42,973 nt of DNA from Bryobacterales bacterium (GTDB lineage: Bacteria > Acidobacteriota > Terriglobia > Bryobacterales > Bryobacteraceae). A program made the translations under genes and the position numbers. Positions 26,757 to 35,136 of this stretch are shown here, in pieces (position 1 is the stretch's first letter; each line of letters starts with the position of its first letter). The stretch is taken from NCBI GenBank assembly GCA_020847315.1, contig JADLCF010000067.1, positions 1 through 42,973 on the forward strand, read 5' to 3'. The notes under the pieces are model-generated. The model had not been told where the DNA came from and ran no database searches. It worked only from the letters and a program-made list of their open reading frames with translations.

Positions 26757-28349
26757 TTAACGGCTAACCGGAGCGGGTGAAGGCGCCGGGGCGGCGGGCG
26801 TGGTTGATGGCGCAGCGGGCGCGGATAGCGGCGAGGCGTTCGCGCCTTCCACCGGGTAGCGCTGCATGACGGCATCGAAGAACTCGCCGTTCTGCAGGAA
26901 CCGCGGGTCCCGGTGCCGCGTGAGGTAATCGTCAAGCTGCGCGCTCAGGGAGCGCTTGGCCTCGTTGAACTGGGGGTCCATGGCCAGATTCTTGAGCTGG
27001 TAAGGATCCTCCGCAATCAGATACAACTCTTCCGCGGGCCGCTTGCCGAAGGCGGCGTCGAAGAGCATCGGGTACGAATCGCGCTTCTCGAAAAGGGCGG
27101 TTTTCGAAGGGCTGCCGTCGACATCGCCATAGCCGCCCACCGGATCTCCGGCAGGCCAGACGGGTCCGGGGTGGTCGCCCGCGGGATTGCGGTCTGGCGT
27201 GAAATTGCGGATGTAGAGATACTCCTTGTTCCGGATGGCGCGCGAGGGGTATCCGGCGCCATGCGGGCGGCTCCCAGGGAAATGCCGCTCGATGCCGAAG
27301 ACGGCGTGGTGGCGCTTCGGATCCACCTGGCCGCTCTGCCGCGTATCGAGCACGTACATCAGGCTTTCGCCGCTCATCGAGCCGGGTACCCGCAGGCCCA
27401 CGGCCTCGAGAATGGTGGGTGCGAGGTCCCGGTGGCTGACGAAATCCTCGACGACGCGCCCGCCAGGGATGCGCGCACTCCACCGGATGGCCAGCGGCAT
27501 GCGCGCGCCGTAATCGTAGAGGTTGCCTTTCGCCCTCGGGAAGGCCATGCCGTTATCGGATGTAACGATAATCAGAGTGTTATTCAGTTCGCCGTGATCT
27601 TCGAGCAAGCCAAGAATACGCACCAAGTGCTTGTCGGCGGATTCAATTTCGTGCGCGTAATCGGCGAGGTCCGCGCGAACCTCCGCCACATCGGGCAGAA
27701 AGCCTGGAACTTCCACCAAAGCCGGATTCTTCCCGCTGCGGGCGCCAATGCCTTTCTCGAAGGGGCGATGCGGTTCCCGGAAGCCTACCCAAAAACAGAA
27801 CGGGGTATCCACCGGGCGGGAGGCAAGGAAGGCTTCGAAGTTTCCGGTGTAATCGACGGCGCCGGGATGCCGGCCGGGAGTGGAATCTTTAACGGCGTTG
27901 TATTCGGCGCCGGCGGGGGAGACGATGCGCCCGGAGATCTGCCAGTTTCCCGGTCCCCATCCCTTGCCGGTGTAGCCGACGTGGTAGCCGTAGTCGGCAA
28001 GCATGTCGGTGAAGAGAGGGATTTTTCCCGCCGGCCAAACGGTGTGGTTCATCGCGGCTTCCTTGAGCAGGAAGAAATCCAAACCGGCAAGCACCGATCC
28101 ACGCGATGGGCAGCAGGATGGCGTCGAAACGAATGCGTTCTTGAAGAGTACGCCTTCGGAGGCGATGCGGTCAAAGCCCGGGGTTGAAACGAACTTCGAT
28201 CCATACGCGCCGGCGTGCGGCTGCGATTGATCGTCGCTGATCACGAACAGGACATTGGGGCGGGGATCCCGGTTCATTCCGCAAGAGCCCAGGGATGTTG
28301 CAATGGCAGGCGCGGCGAGCGCGGTCCGCAGAAAGCGACGGCGGTTCAT
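26757..28349 (-). CDS. Sulfatase, probable lipoprotein
   Basis: This type I sulfatase has 530 residues. The N-terminus combines twin-arginine (NRRRFLRTALAAPAIA) with a lipobox-like LGSC, so a Tat-exported lipoprotein is possible. The metal site is VLFVISDDQSQPHAGAYGS, and the formylglycine motif is CCPSRGSVLAG with Cys79. Other features are FWVGFREPHRPFEKG, IVTSDNGMAFPRAKGNLYDY and FVSHRDLAPTILEAVGL. It ends in a Pro/Ala/Ser-rich tail of about 25 residues, probably a flexible linker. It is convergent with the previous sulfatase, leaving only 9 bases between the stops. It resembles that neighbour closely in the DNG...PRAKG segment, so the two are probably paralogues in the same subfamily. Confidence 0.9.
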   Translation of the reverse strand: MNRRRFLRTALAAPAIATSLGSCGMNRDPRPNVLFVISDDQSQPHAGAYGSKFVSTPGFDRIASEGVLFKNAFVSTPSCCPSRGSVLAGLDFFLLKEAAMNHTVWPAGKIPLFTDMLADYGYHVGYTGKGWGPGNWQISGRIVSPAGAEYNAVKDSTPGRHPGAVDYTGNFEAFLASRPVDTPFCFWVGFREPHRPFEKGIGARSGKNPALVEVPGFLPDVAEVRADLADYAHEIESADKHLVRILGLLEDHGELNNTLIIVTSDNGMAFPRAKGNLYDYGARMPLAIRWSARIPGGRVVEDFVSHRDLAPTILEAVGLRVPGSMSGESLMYVLDTRQSGQVDPKRHHAVFGIERHFPGSRPHGAGYPSRAIRNKEYLYIRNFTPDRNPAGDHPGPVWPAGDPVGGYGDVDGSPSKTALFEKRDSYPMLFDAAFGKRPAEELYLIAEDPYQLKNLAMDPQFNEAKRSLSAQLDDYLTRHRDPRFLQNGEFFDAVMQRYPVEGANASPLSAPAAPSTTPAAPAPSPAPVSR

Positions 28350-28488
28350 CGCCGCCTATCGTAACACCAATACCGTCGCTACGGCATTGTGGTTCGGCAA
28401 CGCGCCTGGATCTGAAACATTTGTGCGAAACTGAGCCTTCGCGGCAACGATTCTCGCTTCGAAAATCAGGGAACAAGTACACCTTTTT

Positions 28489-30180
28489 ATGCGCAAGAAT
28501 ATCCTCTTACTTTTTTTCGGCTGCATCGCTTTCGCGATGACGGCCATCGCGGCCCCCCAACTGCAACAGGGCTCGATTGTGAATGCGGCGAGCTTCGCCG
28601 TGGACGGCTCTCCGAACGCGGCAATCGCCCAGGGAAGCCTATTTACCGTTTTTGGCGTGGATGTCGGCCCAACAACGGCCGTCAACGTTGATCAATTCCC
28701 GTTGCCGACCGCGCTTGGCGGTGTGTCGGTCCGCGTGACCGTGAACGGGCAGAATTTCGATTGCCCGATGATCTTCGTGCTGAATTCGCAGGTCTCGGGC
28801 ATTCTCCCCTCGAATGTCCCTCCCGGCACGGCCACGCTGGTGCTCACTTACAACGGCCAGGCGAGCAACGCCATCACTTTCCCGGTGGTTCCGCGGATGG
28901 CGGGCGTTTTCTCCCGCAATTCTTCCGGCTCCGGGCAATCCGTGATTCAGAACTACATCAGCCCATCGAGCCAGCCGGATAATGCCCTGAACCAGGCGGC
29001 GCACGCGGGGCAAGTCGCCATCCTTTGGGGTACGGGTCTGGGCGCTTCCCTGAATGGCGACGATCGCAATCTGCCGGCGCCGGGAGACCTGCTGCCACGG
29101 GACCAGGTTCGCGTCTATGTGGGCGGCGTGCAGGCAAACGTCGAATACGCGGGCCGTTCCGGCTGCTGCGCGGGCGTGGACCAGGTGAACTTCGTAGTTC
29201 CGCAGAATGTGGAGGGCTGCTTCGTCCCCGTGGTCGTGACCCTGAACGGCATGCCCAGCAACTTCACGATGATGGCGATCAAGAACGGCGGCACGAGCTG
29301 CGATGGCGCGTTCGGCCTTGATTCCAACCGCCTGGACCAGTTGATCTCCAAGGTTAACCTGAAGACGGGCGCTATCGGGTTCACGCGAACGAGAATGCAG
29401 GTATTGGGCTTCAATACTTCGACGGAAGTCGGTTTTGGCAACTTTGAGGAACTGAATAGCCAGGGTCTTCTGACGGGCGGTTCTGCGTTGGGAGAAGGCT
29501 TGTTCACTTCCAACAGTTGCTCCGTTACGAACTACAGGACCGATTTTGGCAATGGCAATGCCGGGGAACAACCTGACCCCATGGCGCCATTCCTTGTGCG
29601 CGGTCTCGATGCCGGAGTCGCGATCTCCGTTGCCGGTCCAAACGGACAGAAGCAGTTGCCGAAAGTCACCGGCGAGACGGGCCAGTATTTCGCGACGCTG
29701 GGTGATCCGTTGAATCCCACGGCCTCGTACCTCACGCCCGGCGTTTATACGATGAGCAATGGCGGGGGCGGGGCCGATGTGGGCGCTTTCAACTTCACGA
29801 AGACTATCCCAACCTTCATTGACTGGAGCAACCGCGACGCGATCTCGAATATCGTCCGCTCGCAGCCCTTGACCGTGACCTGGACTGCCGGGCAGGCACA
29901 ATCCGGCCTGGTGGTCATCAGTGGGATTTCGTATTCGATTCCGAGGAAAGTGAGCAGTTCGTTCTTCTGCTACGCTGACCCGGCTGCGGGCACGTTCACG
30001 GTACCCGCCTACGTCCTGAGCGCCATGGTGGCTTCCGATAGCAGTGGGAATACGCTATTGCAGGCGGGCACTCTCAATGTGGGCGGCGCGCTGTCCCCGG
30101 GCTTCTTCGAAGCACCGGGAATCGACCTTGGTGTGTTCTTCGTGAGCGCGATGGATATGAAGCAGGTGAATTACCAATAG
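28489..30180 (+). CDS. TIGR03437-type exported protein
   Basis: The exported protein has 563 residues and a hydrophobic signal (LLLFFGCIAFAMTAIAA). The N-terminal half has the repeat pattern typical of the TIGR03437 group expanded in Solibacter-like genomes: GSIVNAASFAVDG, then LPTALGGVSVRVTVNGQ, PMIFVLNSQVSGILPSNVPP, and later GAGLGASLNGD-like and VDQVNFVVPQNVEGCFVPVV segments. The repeats run from about residue 27 to 265. The C-terminal part (about 290-560) is strand-rich and has no motif I recognise. The biological role of this group is not established. It is divergent from the lipoprotein sulfatase and followed by a strong hairpin. Confidence 0.85.
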   Translation: MRKNILLLFFGCIAFAMTAIAAPQLQQGSIVNAASFAVDGSPNAAIAQGSLFTVFGVDVGPTTAVNVDQFPLPTALGGVSVRVTVNGQNFDCPMIFVLNSQVSGILPSNVPPGTATLVLTYNGQASNAITFPVVPRMAGVFSRNSSGSGQSVIQNYISPSSQPDNALNQAAHAGQVAILWGTGLGASLNGDDRNLPAPGDLLPRDQVRVYVGGVQANVEYAGRSGCCAGVDQVNFVVPQNVEGCFVPVVVTLNGMPSNFTMMAIKNGGTSCDGAFGLDSNRLDQLISKVNLKTGAIGFTRTRMQVLGFNTSTEVGFGNFEELNSQGLLTGGSALGEGLFTSNSCSVTNYRTDFGNGNAGEQPDPMAPFLVRGLDAGVAISVAGPNGQKQLPKVTGETGQYFATLGDPLNPTASYLTPGVYTMSNGGGGADVGAFNFTKTIPTFIDWSNRDAISNIVRSQPLTVTWTAGQAQSGLVVISGISYSIPRKVSSSFFCYADPAAGTFTVPAYVLSAMVASDSSGNTLLQAGTLNVGGALSPGFFEAPGIDLGVFFVSAMDMKQVNYQ

Positions 30181-30203
30181 ACGCCTAGAACGGAAAAACC
30201 GGC

Positions 30204-30242
30204 GGCGATGGCGGGGCGGCTTCGTGTTTCCCCGCCATTGCC
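30204..30242. terminator. Bidirectional terminator hairpin
   Basis: A 13-bp stem (GGCGATGGCGGGG with CCCCGCCATTGCC, one G-U wobble) encloses a 13-base loop between two convergent genes. For minus-strand transcripts the stem is followed shortly by a run of five Ts, so it suits termination of the lyase gene. On the plus strand only a short T stretch follows. Confidence 0.65.
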
Positions 30243-30250
30243 GCGTTTAG

Positions 30251-32188
30251 CTATCGCGGAATCCATTGCGTGCGGAATGTGGCGGCCGCCGCATTCGTTT
30301 CCACGTAAAGGGCTTCGCGCCGGTGGGGTGGGGCGTCAGGCACGCCGGCATGAACGATACGGAGGGGGCCGGGGCCTTCCACGCGAATCAGGAAGTCCCT
30401 GCCGCCGATCCGTGCCGTGAGTTCTAATGGTCCATCGGAATGCCACTCGCGCGCCTCGTCCCAATGGGCGAAGGGCGGCGCTTGCGCGCTTCGGGAATCG
30501 GCGGGTATGGACACCTTCCCCTGGACATTGAGGATGATGCCAAGGCGGTGAGGCGCGCCATCGTGTGTCTCGATGGTGGTGCTGTCGCGCAGCACGCCAT
30601 CTTCAATGGAAAGGGTCCGCCGCGCGCTGACGTCCGGACGGTAGTTGGGCTGGCCCGCGCTGACTCTTGCCGACTCGGCGGAGAAACCGAGAAGCTCTCC
30701 TTCGTTCCAACCCTGCTGACCCTGGCCATCGATCACGGGCACGTTATGCGCCGCCACAGTCGTGTAATAGCCGCGATGCAAGGGCGAGCCATAGCCTACG
30801 GTTCCCGCATCGTGGGTTACATCGATGTCTTCGAAATGCGCTTCGTAGTTGAGCGCTTCCGCCTGGGCGTGGGAACGGTCCAATTGCCCGTAGTGGAAGA
30901 ATACCTGCCAGCCATCCCGGCGCAGCATGGCGAAGCGGCTCGATTCGAGGTCGAGGCTGGCTTCGCGCGTTCCGGCGGAGGGAGGGGAAGCGGCGCCGGT
31001 GGCCAGGGAGTCGTCTGGCGGATCGAGGAGATTCTCCCAATTCCTGGCGTCCCGGGCCTGTTCGATGCCAAGCACCGTGGGGAAGATGCGGCGCGCGCCC
31101 GCCAGCAGATCGCGGTCCGGCGAGCGGCGGGAAATGCTGGTACTATCGGCGGGCGTGGGCAGGCGGCCATCGCGGAAGGCAATCTGTCCCGGCGCCAGCA
31201 TCAGGTTCTCCACCGCAGCCGCCTCTGCTTGAAATTCATGAAGCCGCCGTTCGAGGCCTGCCATGGTAAATAGCGGCAACAAAGCGGAGACCACATAGCT
31301 GTTGTAGCCAAGCGATTGTTCCAGCCAGAAATAGTCGCTGGTGATGCCGTCCCGCACCTGGCGGCGGACACCGAACTCGCCGTCCACGGCCCGCTTCCAA
31401 AGGTCCTCGTCGCGCGTGTAGAGAGCAGTGATCGCCATGGCCGAACGCTGCCAGCAGGCGATATTGTGAACGCGCTGGAACGTTTCATCGAGCATGAGCG
31501 CCATCGGATGCATCAGATCGCGAATCCACCGTTGCCGCCGCGCGTTCCAATCTTCCCTACGGGCTGGCGGTACGTCCCCTTCGAGCAGCCGCGCCGTGTT
31601 CACGAAGCGCACGAGCATGACGGCGTCGTCGAGGCTCTGGTGCATCAGGCGGCTCTTGCTTTTCGACGTCTGAATAGGCCAGTTCGCCAGATTCGCCGCG
31701 TAGAAATCGAGTTGCCCGGCGGCCCAATCGAAGTAGGGCAACTCCCCGGTGAGCCGCCACATCCGGGCCGCGTCCAGCATGTAGTTGGCGTTGCGCGAAC
31801 GCAGCCCGTAGACCCAGCCGCCGAAGACTTTGGGCGGGGCATCGATGGGCGGCGTGGATGTCCAGGTGAGGAATCCGCCGTCCACCGGGTTCACAAAATC
31901 GTGCCACCAGCCTGCGACATATTCCGGCTTGTCACGCGGCTCGCCCATCCAGGCATCCAACTCCGCCCGCTGTTCGGAGACCCACGATTGCCAGGAAGGG
32001 TCCGCATGCATTCGCTGCCGTCCGCCCGCCCAGTCCTCTCGCGGCTGCCGAAGTGGGGAGCCATCGCGGCCGTAAAGTTTCTCTCCGGCGAACGCATGCT
32101 CCGGATCCGGTTTGGGGAATCGCTGGGTCTGTGCGGAAAGAGCGAGGCAGAGCAGCAGCAGAGGAAACAGGCAGCGGGCGCGTATCAT
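30251..32188 (-). CDS. Heparinase II/III-like polysaccharide lyase, exported
   Basis: The exported enzyme has about 645 residues and a clear signal peptide (LFPLLLLCLALSAQTQ). The N-terminal two thirds look like an alpha/alpha toroid (NANYMLDAARMWRLTGELPY, then QRVHNIACWQRSAMAITALY and YFWLEQSLGYNSYVVSALLP). The C-terminal third is strand-rich like a heparinase II/III beta-sandwich (FHYGQLDRSHAQAEALNYEA, then YYTTVAAHNVPVIDGQGQ). Such lyases cleave uronic-acid-containing polysaccharides such as heparan, alginate or chondroitin. ATG 32188 gives the best signal peptide. ATGs at 32200 and 32215 are in frame. The catalytic residues (His and Tyr) are plausible but not assigned with certainty. Sulfatases nearby would remove sulfate groups from the same class of polymer. 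Confidence 0.72.
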   Translation of the reverse strand: MIRARCLFPLLLLCLALSAQTQRFPKPDPEHAFAGEKLYGRDGSPLRQPREDWAGGRQRMHADPSWQSWVSEQRAELDAWMGEPRDKPEYVAGWWHDFVNPVDGGFLTWTSTPPIDAPPKVFGGWVYGLRSRNANYMLDAARMWRLTGELPYFDWAAGQLDFYAANLANWPIQTSKSKSRLMHQSLDDAVMLVRFVNTARLLEGDVPPARREDWNARRQRWIRDLMHPMALMLDETFQRVHNIACWQRSAMAITALYTRDEDLWKRAVDGEFGVRRQVRDGITSDYFWLEQSLGYNSYVVSALLPLFTMAGLERRLHEFQAEAAAVENLMLAPGQIAFRDGRLPTPADSTSISRRSPDRDLLAGARRIFPTVLGIEQARDARNWENLLDPPDDSLATGAASPPSAGTREASLDLESSRFAMLRRDGWQVFFHYGQLDRSHAQAEALNYEAHFEDIDVTHDAGTVGYGSPLHRGYYTTVAAHNVPVIDGQGQQGWNEGELLGFSAESARVSAGQPNYRPDVSARRTLSIEDGVLRDSTTIETHDGAPHRLGIILNVQGKVSIPADSRSAQAPPFAHWDEAREWHSDGPLELTARIGGRDFLIRVEGPGPLRIVHAGVPDAPPHRREALYVETNAAAATFRTQWIPR

Positions 32189-32278
32189 GGCATCCGCCAT
32201 CCTATCGAAACGCATGCGGGGGGTGTGCCGTGCCTTCGCTCCCGGGTTGCCGATACACTGTTAGGAATGGGAGCCTCG

Positions 32279-33217
32279 ATGGATTCGATTTCCGGCGCAC
32301 CGCATCAGGCGGGATGGAAGACGTGGGTGAGCCACATTGCGGCCGGTTTGATGGCCGTCGTGTTTCTCGCCAGCGGGATCTACAAGATGGTAATGCCGCT
32401 CGATTTTGCGGAGCGGGCCACACAGGTGCTGATCCCGGCGAACCTCAGCGTGGCGACGGCGGTCACCATGGCGGTAGCGGAAACCTTCGCCGCCATCATG
32501 CTGCTGATTCCACGCTACCGGCGCTTCGGCGCGATCGTAATGCTCGGCTTGCTTGCCGCTTTCTGTATTTATATCGGCGTGAACGCGGAGCGGCTTGCCG
32601 GGGCGGATTGCAGTTGCTTCCCGTGGATCAAGCGCACCGTAGGCCCGGTATTCTTCGTGAGCAACGCCGTGATGATGCTGCTGACGGCGCTCGCCGGGTT
32701 CTGGAGCCCGAAGGGCGGCGCCTGGTTGCCGCCTCGGCCGATTGGGCCTACCGCCGCTGTTTTGTCGGTACTGGTCGCCCTGAGTCTCGGCTCCGCGGCT
32801 TGGGGACTTTCGCGGGAATCCGGCATCGAGGCCCCGCCTTCCATCCAGGTCGCCGGTAGAACGGTCGCGTTGAACGAAGGGCCTGTGTTCCTCTACCTCT
32901 TTGATCCGGAGTGTTCCCACTGCCTCGATTCCGCGCGCATGATGTCCACGTGGAATTTCGACGGAACCCGCGTGATCGGCGTGCCGACGGTGAACCCGCA
33001 ATGGGGGCAGTCCTTGCTGGATGCTTCCGGCTTCAAGGCCGAACTGGCGACCGACCCCGGTGACCTCAAAGCGCTTCGCTCCATCTTCGAGTTCGCTTCG
33101 CCCCCGTATGGGGTTTTCCTGAAGCGAGGGCGCGCGCGCGTGATTGTCCGCTATGCGGAGTTCACGGAGGACCTGAAATCCAAGCTGCAGGCCGAAGGCT
33201 TCGTGGCCGCGGATTAG
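32279..33217 (+). CDS. MauE/DoxX-like membrane protein fused to a thioredoxin-like domain
   Basis: The inner-membrane protein has 312 residues. Residues about 15-135 carry four hydrophobic helices in the MauE/DoxX pattern (LMAVVFLASGIYKMVMPLDF), with a DCSCF motif in the last loop. After a fifth segment (AAVLSVLVALSLGSAAWGLS) follows a thioredoxin-like domain with the redox motif ECSHC (LYLFDPECSHCLDS) on the outer side. The fusion suggests that electrons or disulfides are passed between the membrane cysteines and the exposed CxxC. This would work much as the DsbD or MauE families do in oxidising or reducing periplasmic proteins. ATG 32279 has GGGAG 6 bases upstream. ATG 32267 has none. It is divergent from the lyase gene. 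Confidence 0.78.
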   Translation: MDSISGAPHQAGWKTWVSHIAAGLMAVVFLASGIYKMVMPLDFAERATQVLIPANLSVATAVTMAVAETFAAIMLLIPRYRRFGAIVMLGLLAAFCIYIGVNAERLAGADCSCFPWIKRTVGPVFFVSNAVMMLLTALAGFWSPKGGAWLPPRPIGPTAAVLSVLVALSLGSAAWGLSRESGIEAPPSIQVAGRTVALNEGPVFLYLFDPECSHCLDSARMMSTWNFDGTRVIGVPTVNPQWGQSLLDASGFKAELATDPGDLKALRSIFEFASPPYGVFLKRGRARVIVRYAEFTEDLKSKLQAEGFVAAD

Positions 33218-33245
33218 CCGTTGTGGGGGTTTCCGGCGAATTCCC

Positions 33246-34205
33246 TCACACGCCGGCATCCCGCGCGGCCATCCACTCCATCGTCGCCTCGAAATTCCGC
33301 AAGCCGCGCACGGAGCCCGATTCGGTGGTGCTGAGCGCCGCTACCGCGCACGCAAAGCGGGCGGCTTCGAGGGGGGGCATCTGCTTCACCATGCCGGCAA
33401 GGAAGCCGCCGGAAAAGGCATCCCCCGCGCCAGTGGTGTCCACCACTTCCACGCGAAACGCGGGCACGATTTCGCGATCGTCGCCATCGCTGAAGAGGCA
33501 GCCTTGCGGCCCCAGCTTGAGGATGAGCCGATCCACGCCCTGGCGGTGCAGCGTGGTCACGATCTGCCCGGCTTCGGTTTGCCCCGTTAGCCGCGCGGCT
33601 TCGCGGTCATTCACGAACAGCCAATCGAGCAGCGGCAGGCAATCGCGGAGATCCTCCATCCAGCGCCCCTGAGAATCCCAGCCGGTGTCGAGAGAGGTAG
33701 TGGCTCCCAAGTCTCGCGCCCGCTTGAGGCTTGCCGCGGCGAAGGGGCGAAACGCGGGGAGCGAGAAGGGGTTGGCGAGGTGATAGTGCCAATCGCCCCC
33801 TCCGTGCGCGCCGGCGAATTCGATGGGCCCGGCTAGCGCGAAGCGGTTGATGCCAGGTTCGTGCAGAAAACAGCGCTCACCCCGTTTATTGACGATGGCG
33901 ACGGTGGCGGCCGTGGGATGCTCCGGGCTCTCCTTCACCCAGGCGTCCACGCCCGCTTTGCGCAAGGTTTTCAGGCATTGCGCGCCGGAATCGTCATCGC
34001 CACACTCCGAGATAAGCACCACCGGAACGCCAAGCATGCCGATGGCGCAGGCGGTGTTCGCCCCATTCCCGCCGATGCTGGGCAGGATGGAATCCACCCA
34101 CTGAGTGGCTCCAAAATCCAATTCATCCACGGATCGAACGACCGTATCCCGTACGAGATTGCCAGAGACAACGATCCGGCAATTCGAGGTGAGTCCAAAG
34201 CCCAT
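33246..34205 (-). CDS. PfkB-family carbohydrate kinase
   Basis: The ribokinase-type sugar kinase has 319 residues. It shows the N-terminal IGGNGANTACAIGMLG substrate-binding motif and the C-terminal DTTGAGDAFSGGFLAGM, with the catalytic Asp and anion hole. Between them lie LFVNDREAARLTGQ and LILKLGPQGCLFSDG. Family members phosphorylate sugars, nucleosides or sugar acids, and the substrate is not deducible. It starts 3 bases after the stop of the upstream membrane protein gene, so both belong to the operon headed by the DAHP synthase. It could in principle supply the kinase missing from the distant epimerase cluster, but nothing links them directly. Confidence 0.88.
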   Translation of the reverse strand: MGFGLTSNCRIVVSGNLVRDTVVRSVDELDFGATQWVDSILPSIGGNGANTACAIGMLGVPVVLISECGDDDSGAQCLKTLRKAGVDAWVKESPEHPTAATVAIVNKRGERCFLHEPGINRFALAGPIEFAGAHGGGDWHYHLANPFSLPAFRPFAAASLKRARDLGATTSLDTGWDSQGRWMEDLRDCLPLLDWLFVNDREAARLTGQTEAGQIVTTLHRQGVDRLILKLGPQGCLFSDGDDREIVPAFRVEVVDTTGAGDAFSGGFLAGMVKQMPPLEAARFACAVAALSTTESGSVRGLRNFEATMEWMAARDAGV

Positions 34206-34208
34206 ACG

Positions 34209-35126
34209 TTATTGTTCCGAAATGAGAGATGTGAGAAATGCCTTGGTAATGGGCCAATTCCCATGAAGCAGATTCTGTTCCGCGTCGAAGCGGCCGTTGG
34301 CCAGTACGGAGGCGAAGTCCGCTTCCCCTGGCGCGGCCTTTTCCATTTTCAGCATGCGATTCAGTAATTCCGTCAGTTTCGTCAGGTCGCCCGCAAGCGC
34401 TTGCGCTTTCTGAGGAGATTCACACCGGGCATCCAGCCGGAGGACAAATGCGCCGTCCTTTGGTTCGAGCAGAAGCAAAGCCTCTTCCGTTTCGCGAAGG
34501 ATGCGCGCGAAGCCGCGGAGACCCGGCGATTCGGGTTCGCCGTTGTGGAGTGAAAACTTGCTGAAGTGTACCCAAAGCGGCGCCGCGGGCGGCTTCGAGA
34601 GGGGATGCCCCGGTTCCGCCGGCTGCTCTTGCCGCAATTGGTCCGCCGCATAGCGGTCCGCCGAAACGGCCAGCGCCATCACACCGCTTCCTATGGGGAA
34701 GAACGAAATCTCCCGGCCCGGCTGGCTCCCCCGAACCGTGCAGAAACCTTCCCGGCATTCCCCGCCTTCCGCCTTGACGAATGCGTCGAGTTTCCGCCAA
34801 TCGAAGCGCCCTTCGGCGAGGAAATACTTCGCCGTGGCGGTGAAAGACCAGGTGAGCCGGTCCAGGTCATTCTCCCAATTGAAGCCGCTGCGCCGGATGA
34901 AATCCTCGTATTCGGGTTCCCGCAACGCCCCGGTGTTCCCGCCTGGCGCGAAGCCGGCCGCGCGAAGGGCGGCGACATCCACCTGGCCCACGGTGGCGTC
35001 GCGCCTGGGCAGGCGGTCGAGGAGCGGCGCCGCCTCCGGCGTGAAGCGCATCCAAAGGAAGACGGCAAGGGCGAGAATGGCGGCGGCGGCCAGCGCCACG
35101 CTTCGCTTATCCCAGGAAATCGGCAT
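34209..35126 (-). CDS. Unknown membrane-anchored protein in the aroF operon
   Basis: The 305-residue protein has one N-terminal transmembrane helix (VALAAAAILALAVFLWM) and a large outer domain. The sequence has DRLPRRDATVGQVDVAALRA, WSFTATAKYFLAEGRFDW and GEADFASVLANGRFDAEQNL. Such features occur in uncharacterised acidobacterial proteins, but I cannot name a family. It starts 10 bases after the DAHP synthase stop and ends 3 bases before the kinase start, so the three genes are probably one transcript. The link between this outer protein and aromatic biosynthesis is unexplained. Confidence 0.72.
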   Translation of the reverse strand: MPISWDKRSVALAAAAILALAVFLWMRFTPEAAPLLDRLPRRDATVGQVDVAALRAAGFAPGGNTGALREPEYEDFIRRSGFNWENDLDRLTWSFTATAKYFLAEGRFDWRKLDAFVKAEGGECREGFCTVRGSQPGREISFFPIGSGVMALAVSADRYAADQLRQEQPAEPGHPLSKPPAAPLWVHFSKFSLHNGEPESPGLRGFARILRETEEALLLLEPKDGAFVLRLDARCESPQKAQALAGDLTKLTELLNRMLKMEKAAPGEADFASVLANGRFDAEQNLLHGNWPITKAFLTSLISEQ

Positions 35127-35136
35127 GCATTAACGA

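Noticed and set aside
26756-26770. Short hairpin between the convergent sulfatases as terminator
   Set aside because: The stem is only 5-6 bp and overlaps the stop region of one gene, with no U tract. The evidence is too weak.
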